From the NCBI GenBank assembly GCA_034421095.1, contig DAOUKR010000032.1:33608-97607 (forward strand): DNA of 64,000 nucleotides, read 5' to 3'. Position 1 is the first letter of the stretch; each line of letters starts with the position of its first letter. Source of the stretch: JAGWBG01 sp034421095 (GTDB lineage: Bacteria > Chloroflexota > Dehalococcoidia > Lucifugimonadales > JAGWBF01). Shown here piece after piece: positions 41,169 to 49,516 of the stretch. The notes under the pieces were generated by a model. The model was not told the DNA's origin. It saw nothing but the letters and a program-made list of their open reading frames with translations, and did no database searches. A program made the translations under genes and the position numbers.

Positions 41169-41702
41169 TCATTGTCTCGTGTCCTCCTCTATTTCTTTGT
41201 TTGAAGGGAGTGGGCTGAGCACCTCCAACTCAAGGGCTTCCGTCCAATATCTATTGCCCTTCTCCTGAAGGATATCTACCGTGTCCAAGTAGCCACGCAC
41301 CAAGTAGGTGCCGGGGGGAACGGGCTCCCCCCTGTTGTCCACCTGGTTCCATTCATCAGTGAACACCCACTCATCACCCGGTTCCAGGTTCTTGAAGTCT
41401 ATGCCTGGGAAATAGGCCTCGCCGTACCACGCGTGCCAGACATGTTGGCCGTCTGAAGTCTCGACTACGACATTGATGTAAGCGCCGGACAGGGAGAACC
41501 TGACTGCTTCATCACCAATGTTCCGTATCGTCTGTTTCATAATCACGGTCTCCCCGTATGGGACCCGTGGCGCAACCTCCAGCGAGTGAACGATGCCGTC
41601 CGGCAAACCCGGTGGGGCAGAGTCACAGGCCGCCGCCAACAGGACGGCGACCGCGCTGGTGAGAACCAACAGAAGCCTGAACGATGATTGCCGTGTATCC
41701 AA
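41169..41702 (-). CDS. Putative lipoprotein with BsuPI-like domain
   Basis: 177 residues. A lipoprotein signal peptide is clear: basic start, hydrophobic LLLVLTSAVAVLLAAA and Cys26. The mature part is a beta-sandwich with LEVAPRVPYGETVIMKQTIR, the NIGDEAVRFSLSG segment and PPGTYLVRGYLD, resembling the intracellular proteinase inhibitor (BsuPI) domain family. It would be anchored on the outside of the membrane. A strong GGAGGTGA site and a duplicated, hairpin-forming leader precede it. Confidence 0.72.
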   Translation of the reverse strand: MDTRQSSFRLLLVLTSAVAVLLAAACDSAPPGLPDGIVHSLEVAPRVPYGETVIMKQTIRNIGDEAVRFSLSGAYINVVVETSDGQHVWHAWYGEAYFPGIDFKNLEPGDEWVFTDEWNQVDNRGEPVPPGTYLVRGYLDTVDILQEKGNRYWTEALELEVLSPLPSNKEIEEDTRQ

Positions 41703-41705
41703 AAC

Positions 41706-41791
41706 TCACCTCCTTATCCTCGGTTTTGTTGCAGGATCTTGTCAGCACTCACAGAGGATACTAGTACATTAGTTCTGCTAAGGTCAACCCC
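41706..41791 (-). promoter_or_regulatory. Conserved hairpin leader of the lipoprotein gene, copy 2
   Basis: 86 bases nearly identical to 40048-40134. The stem ATCCTC/GAGGAT next to the ribosome site could sequester it when extended. The remaining gap up to 42005 holds a CCGCCGGAGGCGG micro-palindrome (~41852) and no gene. Confidence 0.45.
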
Positions 41792-42005
41792 TTGTTGTCA
41801 TGCCGGGCGCAGCGAGGGCCTAAGGACTTGCCTGACTGTGCTGGTGCTTTGGTCCGCCGGAGGCGGGTCGCCTTGATTCCGGTCTCCGTTTGTAGTGACA
41901 TGGTGGAGCGCTCCGTCCAGAATGACATCAGAGGGGGTCTGTGGTCACTTAGATTCGAGAGTTAAAAGACCCTGTCCTAGCAGGGCCACCCCTGACGGTT
42001 TACCT

Positions 42006-43331
42006 TTATGACGTGGGGCCGGGGTGCCCCGGCATTCCGTACATCGAGCATCCCATGCATGACCTGGCCTCGCCACAGGGCGCCATAGCATCTCCTGGTT
42101 CTGCTGATAGGGCCTGCCGGGATTGCTTCGGGTCAGGTTCTTCCTTGAACAAGTCCAGCTTCAGCTGTTTGGCCTTGGGAGGTCGTTGGCCGGGGAAGGC
42201 AAGAAAGGGCCAGGCCCGCTTTCTCACCACACCCATTGCCTGAAGGTCGCGCCATGTGTCTATACTGTGTCGGCGCCGGGTCTCCAGTATGCGCTGGGCA
42301 GATGTGGGGCCGACGCCGGGTATCCGCAGAAGCTGCTCCCGACTTGCCGAATTTACCTCAACGGGGAAGGCATCCACGTTCTCCAGGGCAATGACCGTCT
42401 TGGGGTCATGTTCCAGGGGCAGGAACCCGCTGTCATCAAAGGCCAGATTTAGCTCCTCGTTGGAGAAGCGATAGATGCGCTTGAGCCAGTCCACCTGGTA
42501 CAGCCGGTGCTCTCTCATCATGGGGGTAGGCGGATGCTCTTCCAGGGGAGTGTGGCGGGCCGGGTTGAATGCTGCGTAGTAGACCCGCTTCAGGTTCCAG
42601 TCGGTGTAAAGCTGGTCTATGCGTCGAAAGATGTCCACGTCCGACTCATCGGCAGCGCCCACCACAAGCTGGGTGACCTGCCCCACTGCGCCGTTGGTAT
42701 CGCTGCGAGTGAGCTTGTCAATCCAACTCATCGGGCTGAGTATATCCCGTTCCAGGTTCTTGCGGGCGCTGAGCTTTCGCATCATCTCGGCCGTCGGCGT
42801 CTCCAGATTGATGGAAAGGCGCGTTCCCAACCTGTAAGCCGCTTCCACGTACTGGTACTCCGTTCCGGGCATCACTTTCAGGTGCACGTAGCCATTGAAA
42901 CCGTACTTTTGGCGAATGGTCTCCACCACGTGGATCATGCGCTCCGTGGTCTTGGAACCGCTGCCGGCGATGCCGGAGCTGAGGAAGAGTCCCGCTACGG
43001 CATGGCGTTGGTGGAGTTCCATGAAGGTTCTGGCCAGTTCATCCACCTTGAAGGCATAGCGTTTCCTGGGAACGTGGATGCTGTTGGGACAGTAGGCGCA
43101 GTCCATCATGCAAAAGTCGGTGTACATTACCCTCATCAGGTTGATGTACTTCCCGTTGGGCATTGCTGCCCTGTAGACGCCGTGGATTGGATTGCTCTTG
43201 GGGGATGAGTAGGGCATTCGGGACCCTCTTCCGGCCCTTCCATCCTCTGAGTGAGACAGGACGTCGTCCCTTGCCATCCCCCCTAGAATACGCAGCTTGT
43301 CGTAGGCATCGGGAGTGCGCTTGATTAGCAT
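42006..43331 (-). CDS. Radical SAM protein with helix-hairpin-helix, DNA modification/repair type
   Basis: 441 residues. The 4Fe-4S motif is CMMDCAYC (CxxxCxxC) near residue 75 in the context VMYTDFCMMDCAYCPNS. A radical SAM barrel follows (LFLSSGIAGSGSKTTERMIH, LKVMPGTEYQYVEAA), then helix-hairpin-helix repeats near the C-terminus (LLRIPGVGPTSAQRILETRR). This matches the family annotated as putative DNA modification/repair radical SAM protein, usually encoded beside a partner protein and a uracil-DNA glycosylase; neither is seen here. The reaction is unknown. Confidence 0.87.
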   Translation of the reverse strand: MLIKRTPDAYDKLRILGGMARDDVLSHSEDGRAGRGSRMPYSSPKSNPIHGVYRAAMPNGKYINLMRVMYTDFCMMDCAYCPNSIHVPRKRYAFKVDELARTFMELHQRHAVAGLFLSSGIAGSGSKTTERMIHVVETIRQKYGFNGYVHLKVMPGTEYQYVEAAYRLGTRLSINLETPTAEMMRKLSARKNLERDILSPMSWIDKLTRSDTNGAVGQVTQLVVGAADESDVDIFRRIDQLYTDWNLKRVYYAAFNPARHTPLEEHPPTPMMREHRLYQVDWLKRIYRFSNEELNLAFDDSGFLPLEHDPKTVIALENVDAFPVEVNSASREQLLRIPGVGPTSAQRILETRRRHSIDTWRDLQAMGVVRKRAWPFLAFPGQRPPKAKQLKLDLFKEEPDPKQSRQALSAEPGDAMAPCGEARSCMGCSMYGMPGHPGPTS

Positions 43332-43404
43332 GGCGTCTCCTTATGGAAGTATGGCACATACGTTCTTACAAGGAGACGCTTTTGTCAAGATGCTAATGGC
43401 ACGG

Positions 43405-44562
43405 CTATATCTTGTATCTCTGCAGCAGCTGGCGGGCTATGACAAGACGCTGTATTTCGTTGGTGCCCTCCCCGATTATCATAAGGGGCGCGTCCCGGTA
43501 GTAGCGCTCCAGGGGGTACTCCTTGATGTATCCGTAACCCCCGTGGACACGCATGGCCTCCAGCGTCACCTCGGCGCATATCTCGCTGGCAAAAAGCTTG
43601 GCCATGCCCGCTTCCAGGTCAACCCGTTCGCCCCTGTCCTTCTTCTCCGCCGCAGTGTAGGTGAGCAGGCGTGCAGCCTCGATTTTCGTTGCCATATCCG
43701 CCAGCTTGAGCTGGATGGCCTGGTGCTGGGCAATGGGAACTCCGAAGGCCTGCCTCTGCTGGGCGTACTTGATGGCAGCCTCGAAGGCGGCGGCAGCCAC
43801 CCCGACGGACCGGGCGGCGATATTGATACGGCCCCCCTCCAGCCCGCTCATGACCTGCTGGAACCCCCTTCCCTCCTGGCCGCCCACCAGGTTCTCCGCC
43901 GGCACGCGGAAGTCCTCGAAGATTAGCTCGCAGGTGTCCAGACCCCTGTACCCCAGCTTGTCCAGGTCCCGGCCCACTTCAAAGCCGGGCCCCTTCTCTG
44001 CGATGAAGCAACTCATGCCCCTGTGGGCCGGCGTCGCATCCCTGTCGGTCTTGGTCATAAGGGCGAAGGTGTTTCCGTGCCTGCCGTTGGTGATGAACAT
44101 CTTGGTGCCATTGATGACGTACTCCTCGCCGTCCTTCACCGCAGTAAGCTCTATGGACTGGACATCGCTGCCTGCGTTTGGCTCGGTGAGGGCCAGTCCT
44201 CCCCGCTTCTCGCCGGTTGCAAACGCGGGCAGGAACCTCTGCTTCTGCTCCTCGGTGCCAAAGTTGGTGACCACGTGGGCCATGATGTGGTGAGTGCCTA
44301 TAACGCCGCTGATGCTCATCCAGGTCTTGGAAAGCTCCTCGAAAATCATGGCGAAGGTGGTATAATCCAGGCCCATTCCTCCGTACTCTTCGGGTATAGT
44401 TATGCCGAAAAGCCCCATGTCCTTCATCTTTTCTATAACGTCAAGGGGGACAATATCGTCCCGCTCGCATTCGGCGACGATGGGGTCCAGCTCTCGACGC
44501 GCGAACTCCCGGACCATGTTCACAATTTGGGTGCGGGCCTCTTCCGGTGTGCTGGTGGCCAT
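43405..44562 (-). CDS. Acyl-CoA dehydrogenase
   Basis: 385 residues of the standard acyl-CoA dehydrogenase fold. Helical N-terminus with GLFGITIPEEYGGMGLDYTT; beta domain with LTEPNAGSD (FAD/substrate) and GTKMFITNGRHGNTFAL; FEDFRVPAENLVGGQEGRGF; C-terminal AMRVHGGYGYIKEYPLERYY, which holds the usual catalytic Glu region, and IIGEGTNEIQRLVIARQLL. It makes a 2-enoyl-CoA and reduces ETF. Stand-alone gene, divergent from coaX. Confidence 0.95.
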   Translation of the reverse strand: MATSTPEEARTQIVNMVREFARRELDPIVAECERDDIVPLDVIEKMKDMGLFGITIPEEYGGMGLDYTTFAMIFEELSKTWMSISGVIGTHHIMAHVVTNFGTEEQKQRFLPAFATGEKRGGLALTEPNAGSDVQSIELTAVKDGEEYVINGTKMFITNGRHGNTFALMTKTDRDATPAHRGMSCFIAEKGPGFEVGRDLDKLGYRGLDTCELIFEDFRVPAENLVGGQEGRGFQQVMSGLEGGRINIAARSVGVAAAAFEAAIKYAQQRQAFGVPIAQHQAIQLKLADMATKIEAARLLTYTAAEKKDRGERVDLEAGMAKLFASEICAEVTLEAMRVHGGYGYIKEYPLERYYRDAPLMIIGEGTNEIQRLVIARQLLQRYKI

Positions 44563-44703
44563 AGGTTACTCCTTATACGCATCAATTTTATGTTCGGCCA
44601 TCCAAACCTTCGGCGGATGGCCGGATGAGACGACCTAATTGTACTAATGAACACCCGGGCTTTCAACCTGGCATTGTTCAGGATGAAGACCCGCTTTCCT
44701 GAC

Positions 44704-44732
44704 TTGAGAGCATCGAGGTGAAGCCGTATAAT
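44704..44732 (+). promoter_or_regulatory. Promoter of coaX-coaBC
   Basis: TTGAGA (44704-44709) and perfect TATAAT (44727-44732), 17 bases apart, about 50 bases before the coaX ATG. Confidence 0.65.
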
Positions 44733-44782
44733 TGTGCCGTAGGCCCCCACTCTAGCCCGATAAAGGAACGGCACAAGACCTT

Positions 44783-45592
44783 ATGCTCCTGGCTATAGAC
44801 ATAGGCAACACCAACATAACCCTGGGTGTCTTCGATGAGCAGCGTCTCAGGTCAACCTGGCGTTTGGCGACCGATCCACGCCGGTTGCCGGACGAGTACG
44901 GCCTGCTGGTCTCCAGCATCCTCCCCCTCAAGGGAGTTAACGCAGAAGACATAACCGGCGCTTGCCTGTGCAGTGGAGTGCCCACCCTTACATCCACCTT
45001 CGAGGAGGTGTGCAAGAGCTACTTCAAAGTCAGCCCGCTGACCGTGTCAGCCGGAGTAAAGACGGGTGTCCACATCCTGTATGACAGTCCCAGGGACGTG
45101 GGAGCCGACCGGATCGTGGACGCCGTGGCCGCCTTCCAGCTATACGGAGGGCCGGTCATAATCGTTGACTTCGGGACGGCCACCGTGTTTGATGCGGTCT
45201 CCCGCGACGGAGAGTACCTCGGCGGGGCCATAGCTCCGGGCATCAACGTAGCTGCCGAGGCCCTTTTCTTAAGCACGTCCATGCTGAGGAGGGTGGAGCT
45301 AACGCCCCCCAAGTCCGCGATTGGACGGAACACGGTAGCTGCCTTGCAGTCTGGCCTGTTGCTGGGACAAGTAGGGCTGGTGGAAGGCATGGTCAGAAGG
45401 TTCAAGGATGAGATGGGCCAGGATGCCCGGGTAGTGGCCACCGGCGGACTGGCGGCGGTCATAGCCAAAGAGACGGAGGTCTTCGATGCCATCAATCCGG
45501 ACCTGACCCTCATCGGGTTGCGCATCGTCCACGAGATGAACGGGGGGTCTCCATCAACCTCTCAGGCAACCTCCCAGGGCGAGGGGGACTGA
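44783..45592 (+). CDS. coaX: Type III pantothenate kinase
   Basis: 269 residues. The phosphate-binding DIGNTNITLGVF opens the ASKHA fold; SPRDVGADRIVDAVAAFQLY, VDFGTATVFDAVSRDGEYLG and GGAIAPGINVAAEALF are diagnostic. CoaX makes 4'-phosphopantothenate from pantothenate and ATP, needs a monovalent cation and is not feedback-inhibited by CoA. The next enzyme, CoaBC, follows 4 bases later, and panB/panC are in the same window. Confidence 0.96.
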   Translation: MLLAIDIGNTNITLGVFDEQRLRSTWRLATDPRRLPDEYGLLVSSILPLKGVNAEDITGACLCSGVPTLTSTFEEVCKSYFKVSPLTVSAGVKTGVHILYDSPRDVGADRIVDAVAAFQLYGGPVIIVDFGTATVFDAVSRDGEYLGGAIAPGINVAAEALFLSTSMLRRVELTPPKSAIGRNTVAALQSGLLLGQVGLVEGMVRRFKDEMGQDARVVATGGLAAVIAKETEVFDAINPDLTLIGLRIVHEMNGGSPSTSQATSQGEGD

Positions 45593-45596
45593 GTAT

Positions 45597-46787
45597 ATGC
45601 CCGGCGTGTTGCACGGAAAGAACATAGTTCTAGGTGTGACGGGCAGCATCGCCTGTTACAAGGCCCTGGACCTGGCGAGCAAGCTCGTCCAGGCGGGTGC
45701 CCTGGTGAACGCCATTATGAGCTATGGGGCCACCCGGTTCGTCACCCCCCTGGCCTTTCGCAGCATCACCCACAGGCCGGTCGTAACCGACACCTTCGAC
45801 CCCGACTCGGAGCTTAGCGTGGAGCACGTGGCTCTGGCGGAGAGTGCGGATATAGTGGTGGTGGCCCCTGCCACGGCCCATTTCATCGCTAAGATGGCCG
45901 CAGGGCTGGCCGACGACCCCCTGACCACCACCATCCTCGCTACCCGCGCCCCCGTGATGGTTGCCCCGGCTATGGATGCCCACATGTACGACAACCCGGC
46001 CACTCAGGAGAACCTGTCAAAGCTGGTGGATAGGGGAGTCCTTATCGTGGGTCCGGCCAGCGGTCGCCTGGCCTCCGGTCTGGTGGGTATGGGGAGGCTG
46101 GTGGAGACGCCGGAGCTAGTGGGAAACATCAGCGCAGTTCTTGGCCGGAAGGGTGACCTTGCGGAGTACACGGTAGTGGTGAGTGCCGGAGGGACCCAGG
46201 AGCCTATAGACCCGGTGCGGGTCATCACCAACCGCTCCTCCGGCAAGATGGGCTACGCCATAGCGGAAGTAGCCAGGGACAGGGGTGCCAGGGTGGTGCT
46301 GGTCACCGCTCCTACCAGCCTGGCAGACCCGGTGGCCGTAGAGGTTGTTAAAGTGGGGACTGCCCTGGAGATGCGCGACGCCGTGCAGGATTCCGTCGCC
46401 GGTGCGGATGCCCTTATCATGGCGGCGGCAGTGGCCGACTATATGCCCGTCTCCCCGGCTTCCCAAAAGATGAAGAAGGACTCCGATACCTGGTCTATCG
46501 GGTTGGGCAAGACCCCTGACATCCTGGAGGAGTCCAGGGGCCGGTTCATAAAGGTGGGCTTTGCCGCAGAGAGTGAAGACATGCTGGAGAACGCCAGGGG
46601 CAAGGTGCTGAGGAAGTCCCTGGACCTGATAGTGGCCAACGATATAACCGCCGAGGGTAGCGGCTTCGGCACCGACACCAACAAGGTCGTTCTGGTGGAC
46701 AAATCCGGCGGCGTGGAGGAGCTGCCCCTCATGTCCAAGCACGAGGTGGCCCACCGCATCCTGGACCGTGTGAGACAACTACTATAA
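45597..46787 (+). CDS. coaBC: Bifunctional phosphopantothenoylcysteine decarboxylase/phosphopantothenate-cysteine ligase
   Basis: 396 residues. The N-terminal CoaC flavoprotein domain has VTGSIACYKALDLASKL, the catalytic His in SVEHVALAESADIVVVAPAT and the PAMDAHMYDNP substrate clamp. The C-terminal CoaB ligase domain has VVSAGGTQEPIDPVRVITNR, SSGKMGYAIAEVARDRGA and ALIMAAAVADYMP. It adds cysteine and decarboxylates to phosphopantetheine. Operon with coaX. Confidence 0.96.
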   Translation: MPGVLHGKNIVLGVTGSIACYKALDLASKLVQAGALVNAIMSYGATRFVTPLAFRSITHRPVVTDTFDPDSELSVEHVALAESADIVVVAPATAHFIAKMAAGLADDPLTTTILATRAPVMVAPAMDAHMYDNPATQENLSKLVDRGVLIVGPASGRLASGLVGMGRLVETPELVGNISAVLGRKGDLAEYTVVVSAGGTQEPIDPVRVITNRSSGKMGYAIAEVARDRGARVVLVTAPTSLADPVAVEVVKVGTALEMRDAVQDSVAGADALIMAAAVADYMPVSPASQKMKKDSDTWSIGLGKTPDILEESRGRFIKVGFAAESEDMLENARGKVLRKSLDLIVANDITAEGSGFGTDTNKVVLVDKSGGVEELPLMSKHEVAHRILDRVRQLL

Positions 46788-47177
46788 TAACCAACCTCCC
46801 CTTTGCGGAGGCGCGACTCCAACGCGTGCTGGTACTGCCAGTTTCCAGACCTGTCTGCCGACAGGCAGGGAGGGACTGACAATCTGCACGCCCGCATGAG
46901 TCCCCCATCTTCGTCATTCTGAGCACCCTACACTGTCATTCCGGATCTGCCATAGGTCCGCCGAAGGCGGGAGGAATCTAAGGAACCTCTGGACAACTTG
47001 CGTCATTCCGGCGCAGGCCGGAATCCCCCCAACCCTGGAATCTGACCCCGTACCTGTGTGCCGACAGACAGGCCGGGGTACTGGACAGTCTTTTTGCAGG
47101 AATGACGGGTGCGCGCGCCTTGTCAAGGGCATCGGCCAACGGCCGGTAATTCTGCCTAAGTGAGCAGCTGGATGGGG
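46788..47177. other. Intergenic stretch built largely of palindromic repeats
   Basis: No gene seen. It contains CCTGTCTGCCGACAGGCAGG at 46850-46869, CCGCCGAAGGCGG near 46953, the hairpin CGTCATTCCGGCGCAGGCCG followed by GAAT at 47001-47024, and a nested CCCCGTAC...GGCCGGGGTA palindrome enclosing CCGACAGACAGG at about 47045-47079. Confidence 0.65.
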
Positions 47178-47251
47178 TGGCTGCCCGGCCTGGATTCGAA
47201 CCAGGGTCAGGGGATCCAAAGTCCCCTGTGCTACCACTACACCACCGGGCA
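47178..47251 (-). tRNA. tRNA-Gln (anticodon TTG)
   Basis: From 47251 leftward: acceptor TGCCCGG / CCGGGCA, D-arm GGTGTAGTGGTAGCAC, anticodon arm GGGGA-CTTTGGA-TCCCC and T-arm CCTGGTTCGAATCCAGG. Discriminator G at 47181 and an encoded CCA at 47178-47180. The U-A first pair is usual for tRNA-Gln. Confidence 0.95.
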
Positions 47252-47287
47252 AATGTGGGATTGGGAAAGGGGGTATCCTATGGTGAT

Positions 47288-47316
47288 ATTATCTCACAGC
47301 ATCATTGCCTTCGCAA
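47288..47316 (-). promoter_or_regulatory. Promoter of tRNA-Gln
   Basis: On the minus strand TTGCGA (47311-47316) and GATAAT (47288-47293) are 17 bases apart, about 37 bases upstream of the tRNA. Confidence 0.5.
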
Positions 47317-47445
47317 AGCGCCCCAATGTTGACAGGAATATCGCCGCTATTCTACACTGAGCCTAACGATAGCACTGCCGTTAAATCGCAAAGGCGTCGG
47401 GTTGATATGGTCTTAGTGAAGCTACTTTGATAAGGGGAGGAGGTC

Positions 47446-48174
47446 ATGGCGGTAGTAACTTTCAATGGTCCTATAGGTGCTGGAGGTAACGAAATCGGAG
47501 TCCTGGTGGCGGGCTTGCTAAATGCGGATTATGTAGACAGGCTCATCCTGGCCCAAGCAGCCAAACGCATCGGCTCCACCGTTGAGGTCCTTGAGATAAA
47601 AGAGCAGAGGAAGCTTGCCCTTAGAGACCGCCTGGCCTACTTTCTCCAGACTATGCTGGAGCGTTCCGCAATGTCCGGGGCGGGGGGAGAGCCTTACTTT
47701 AGTCCAGGCATGGAGTACCTCCCATCCGAAGAGTACACGGACTTGGCTGATGAGCCTCTCACCGCTGCCCAGCGACTCAATGACGAGCATTTCATAGAGG
47801 CGACCAGAGTTGTAATCAAAGACCTTGCCGATGGGGGAGACGTAGTCATCATTGGGCGAGGATCCAATATGATTCTGAAGGATGTGCCTGGGGTGCTCCA
47901 CGTGGGGTTGATAACTCCTCTTGAGCTCCGCATAAAGACTATCATGGAAAGGGAGCACCTGGAGGAGAGAGACGCGGAAAAGTATGTCGCAGATGTGGAG
48001 AAGGCGCGAGAAATTTTCTTCAGGAGATTCTTCAGGGTACATCCCGATGACCCTAATCTCTACCACATGGTACTGAACATGGGCACCATAGATGTCAAGA
48101 CGGCGGCGGAAATCACCGCGAATGCGGCGGACCGGATTGCGTCGGCGGCCCATAACGCCGTTGTGTCCTCATAG
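47446..48174 (+). CDS. Cytidylate kinase-like family protein
   Basis: 242 residues. The start MAVVTFNGPIGAGGNEIGVL carries a modified P-loop (GPIGAGGNE instead of GxxxxGK[ST]), as in the cytidylate-kinase-like (AAA_26) family. DVVIIGRGSNMIL and PLELRIKTIMEREHLEERDA (lid region) follow, with DVEKAREIFFRRFF. These proteins are not true CMP kinases and their substrate is not known. GGGGAGGAGG precedes the ATG. The copper nitrite reductase gene starts 17 bases after its stop, so they are co-transcribed. Confidence 0.83.
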   Translation: MAVVTFNGPIGAGGNEIGVLVAGLLNADYVDRLILAQAAKRIGSTVEVLEIKEQRKLALRDRLAYFLQTMLERSAMSGAGGEPYFSPGMEYLPSEEYTDLADEPLTAAQRLNDEHFIEATRVVIKDLADGGDVVIIGRGSNMILKDVPGVLHVGLITPLELRIKTIMEREHLEERDAEKYVADVEKAREIFFRRFFRVHPDDPNLYHMVLNMGTIDVKTAAEITANAADRIASAAHNAVVSS

Positions 48175-48191
48175 CTCTCACAAGGGGAATT

Positions 48192-49403
48192 ATGTCAAAC
48201 AAGAGTGCCCGCAATATGATGGCATGGTTGCTTGTACCCCTGGCCCTAGTCCTGTTGAGCGTCGCTGCGGCTTGCGCCGACGGTGAGGGCCTCACGGAAG
48301 AGGACGTTCGCCGGATAGTCCAAGAATCCCCCGGACCTACCCCGGAGGTCGAAGAGGCAGCGCCCTACTGGAGCGGTCCCAGGACGTGGGAGCCGGAGGA
48401 TATCGCCAGCCTTCAGCGGGTTACCCAGGAATTGGTCTCACCGCCATCCCTGCCCCAGCACCAGCAGGTAAACACCGGCGACCCCAGGGTAGTCCAGGTG
48501 CGGATGGTAATTGAGGAAAGGGAGATTGAGGTGGCGCCCGGAGTGTTCATGTGGGCGTTCACCTTCAACGGTTCGGTGCCGGGTCCCATTATCGTGGTGC
48601 ACGAGGGGGACTACGTCGAGTTGACCCTGGTCAACCCAGCCAACAACGAGCTAGTGCACAACATAGACTTTCACGCCTCCATAGGAGCATTGGGAGGCGG
48701 CGAACTGACCTCGGTGTCTCCGGGTGAGGAGGTAATGCTGCGGTTCCGGGCCACCAAGGCCGGTGCCTTTATCTATCACTGCGCGCCAGGCGGACTCATG
48801 GTTCCCTGGCACGTCACCCATGGAATGAATGGAGCCATACTGGTGCTGCCTCGGGACGGGCTGAAAGACTCGGCTGGCAATCCCATTCGCTACGACCGGG
48901 CATATTACGTTGGCGAGCAGGACTACTACATTCCCCGTGACGAGAACGGCGACTTCAAGCGCTACGACAGCCCCTCCATCTCGCTGGCTGACGACATAGA
49001 GGCTATGAAGACACTGATTCCCACTCACATCGTGTTCAACGGAGTTACCGGCGCGTTGCAGGGAGAGGGACAGTTGACGGCCAACGTGGGCGAAAACGTG
49101 CTTATCATCCATTCCCAAGCCAACCGCCAGTCCTACCCGCATCTCATTGGCGGCCACGGCGACTATGTGTGGGAGCGAGGTGATTTTAACAGCCCGCCCA
49201 GGGTTGACCTGGAAAGCTGGGTCATTGCGGCAGGGTCGGCGGGTGCGTCAATTCACACCATCCGCCAGCCGGGGACGTACGTCTATCTATCCCACAACCT
49301 GATTGAGGCGTTTGCCTTTGATGCCAAGGCAATCTTGACGGCTGAGGGTGAGTGGAACAATGACTTGATGGAGCAGGTAAGACCGCCAGGTCCCATTCAG
49401 TAA
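48192..49403 (+). CDS. nirK: Copper-containing nitrite reductase (NirK), lipoprotein form
   Basis: 403 residues. It reduces nitrite to nitric oxide outside the cytoplasm. All copper and catalytic positions are present: type 1 copper His156, Cys197, His207, Met212; type 2 copper His161, His196, His368; catalytic Asp159 (HNIDFH) and His317 (PHLIGGH). The two cupredoxin domains are intact. The N-terminus is a lipoprotein signal, LVLLSVAAAC, so the enzyme should be membrane-tethered, with a ~70-residue acidic linker. No nor or nos genes are in the window. Confidence 0.92.
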   Translation: MSNKSARNMMAWLLVPLALVLLSVAAACADGEGLTEEDVRRIVQESPGPTPEVEEAAPYWSGPRTWEPEDIASLQRVTQELVSPPSLPQHQQVNTGDPRVVQVRMVIEEREIEVAPGVFMWAFTFNGSVPGPIIVVHEGDYVELTLVNPANNELVHNIDFHASIGALGGGELTSVSPGEEVMLRFRATKAGAFIYHCAPGGLMVPWHVTHGMNGAILVLPRDGLKDSAGNPIRYDRAYYVGEQDYYIPRDENGDFKRYDSPSISLADDIEAMKTLIPTHIVFNGVTGALQGEGQLTANVGENVLIIHSQANRQSYPHLIGGHGDYVWERGDFNSPPRVDLESWVIAAGSAGASIHTIRQPGTYVYLSHNLIEAFAFDAKAILTAEGEWNNDLMEQVRPPGPIQ

Positions 49404-49516
49404 CCTGAGACGCCCACCCAATACTGAGTCCCGGCCCTCACTTGATCTCTCCCATCCCGACCTTCTCTTCTCAGGGGGATAAGAGGCCCTTCTTACATCC
49501 CCTAATGCTTCCGATA

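Noticed and set aside
41169..41171. TGA joining the lipoprotein and FN3 frames as a second Sec codon
   Set aside because: No conserved Cys position, no SECIS-like hairpin with proper loop after it, and the sequences on both sides are low-complexity or domain fragments. An ordinary stop is the simpler reading.
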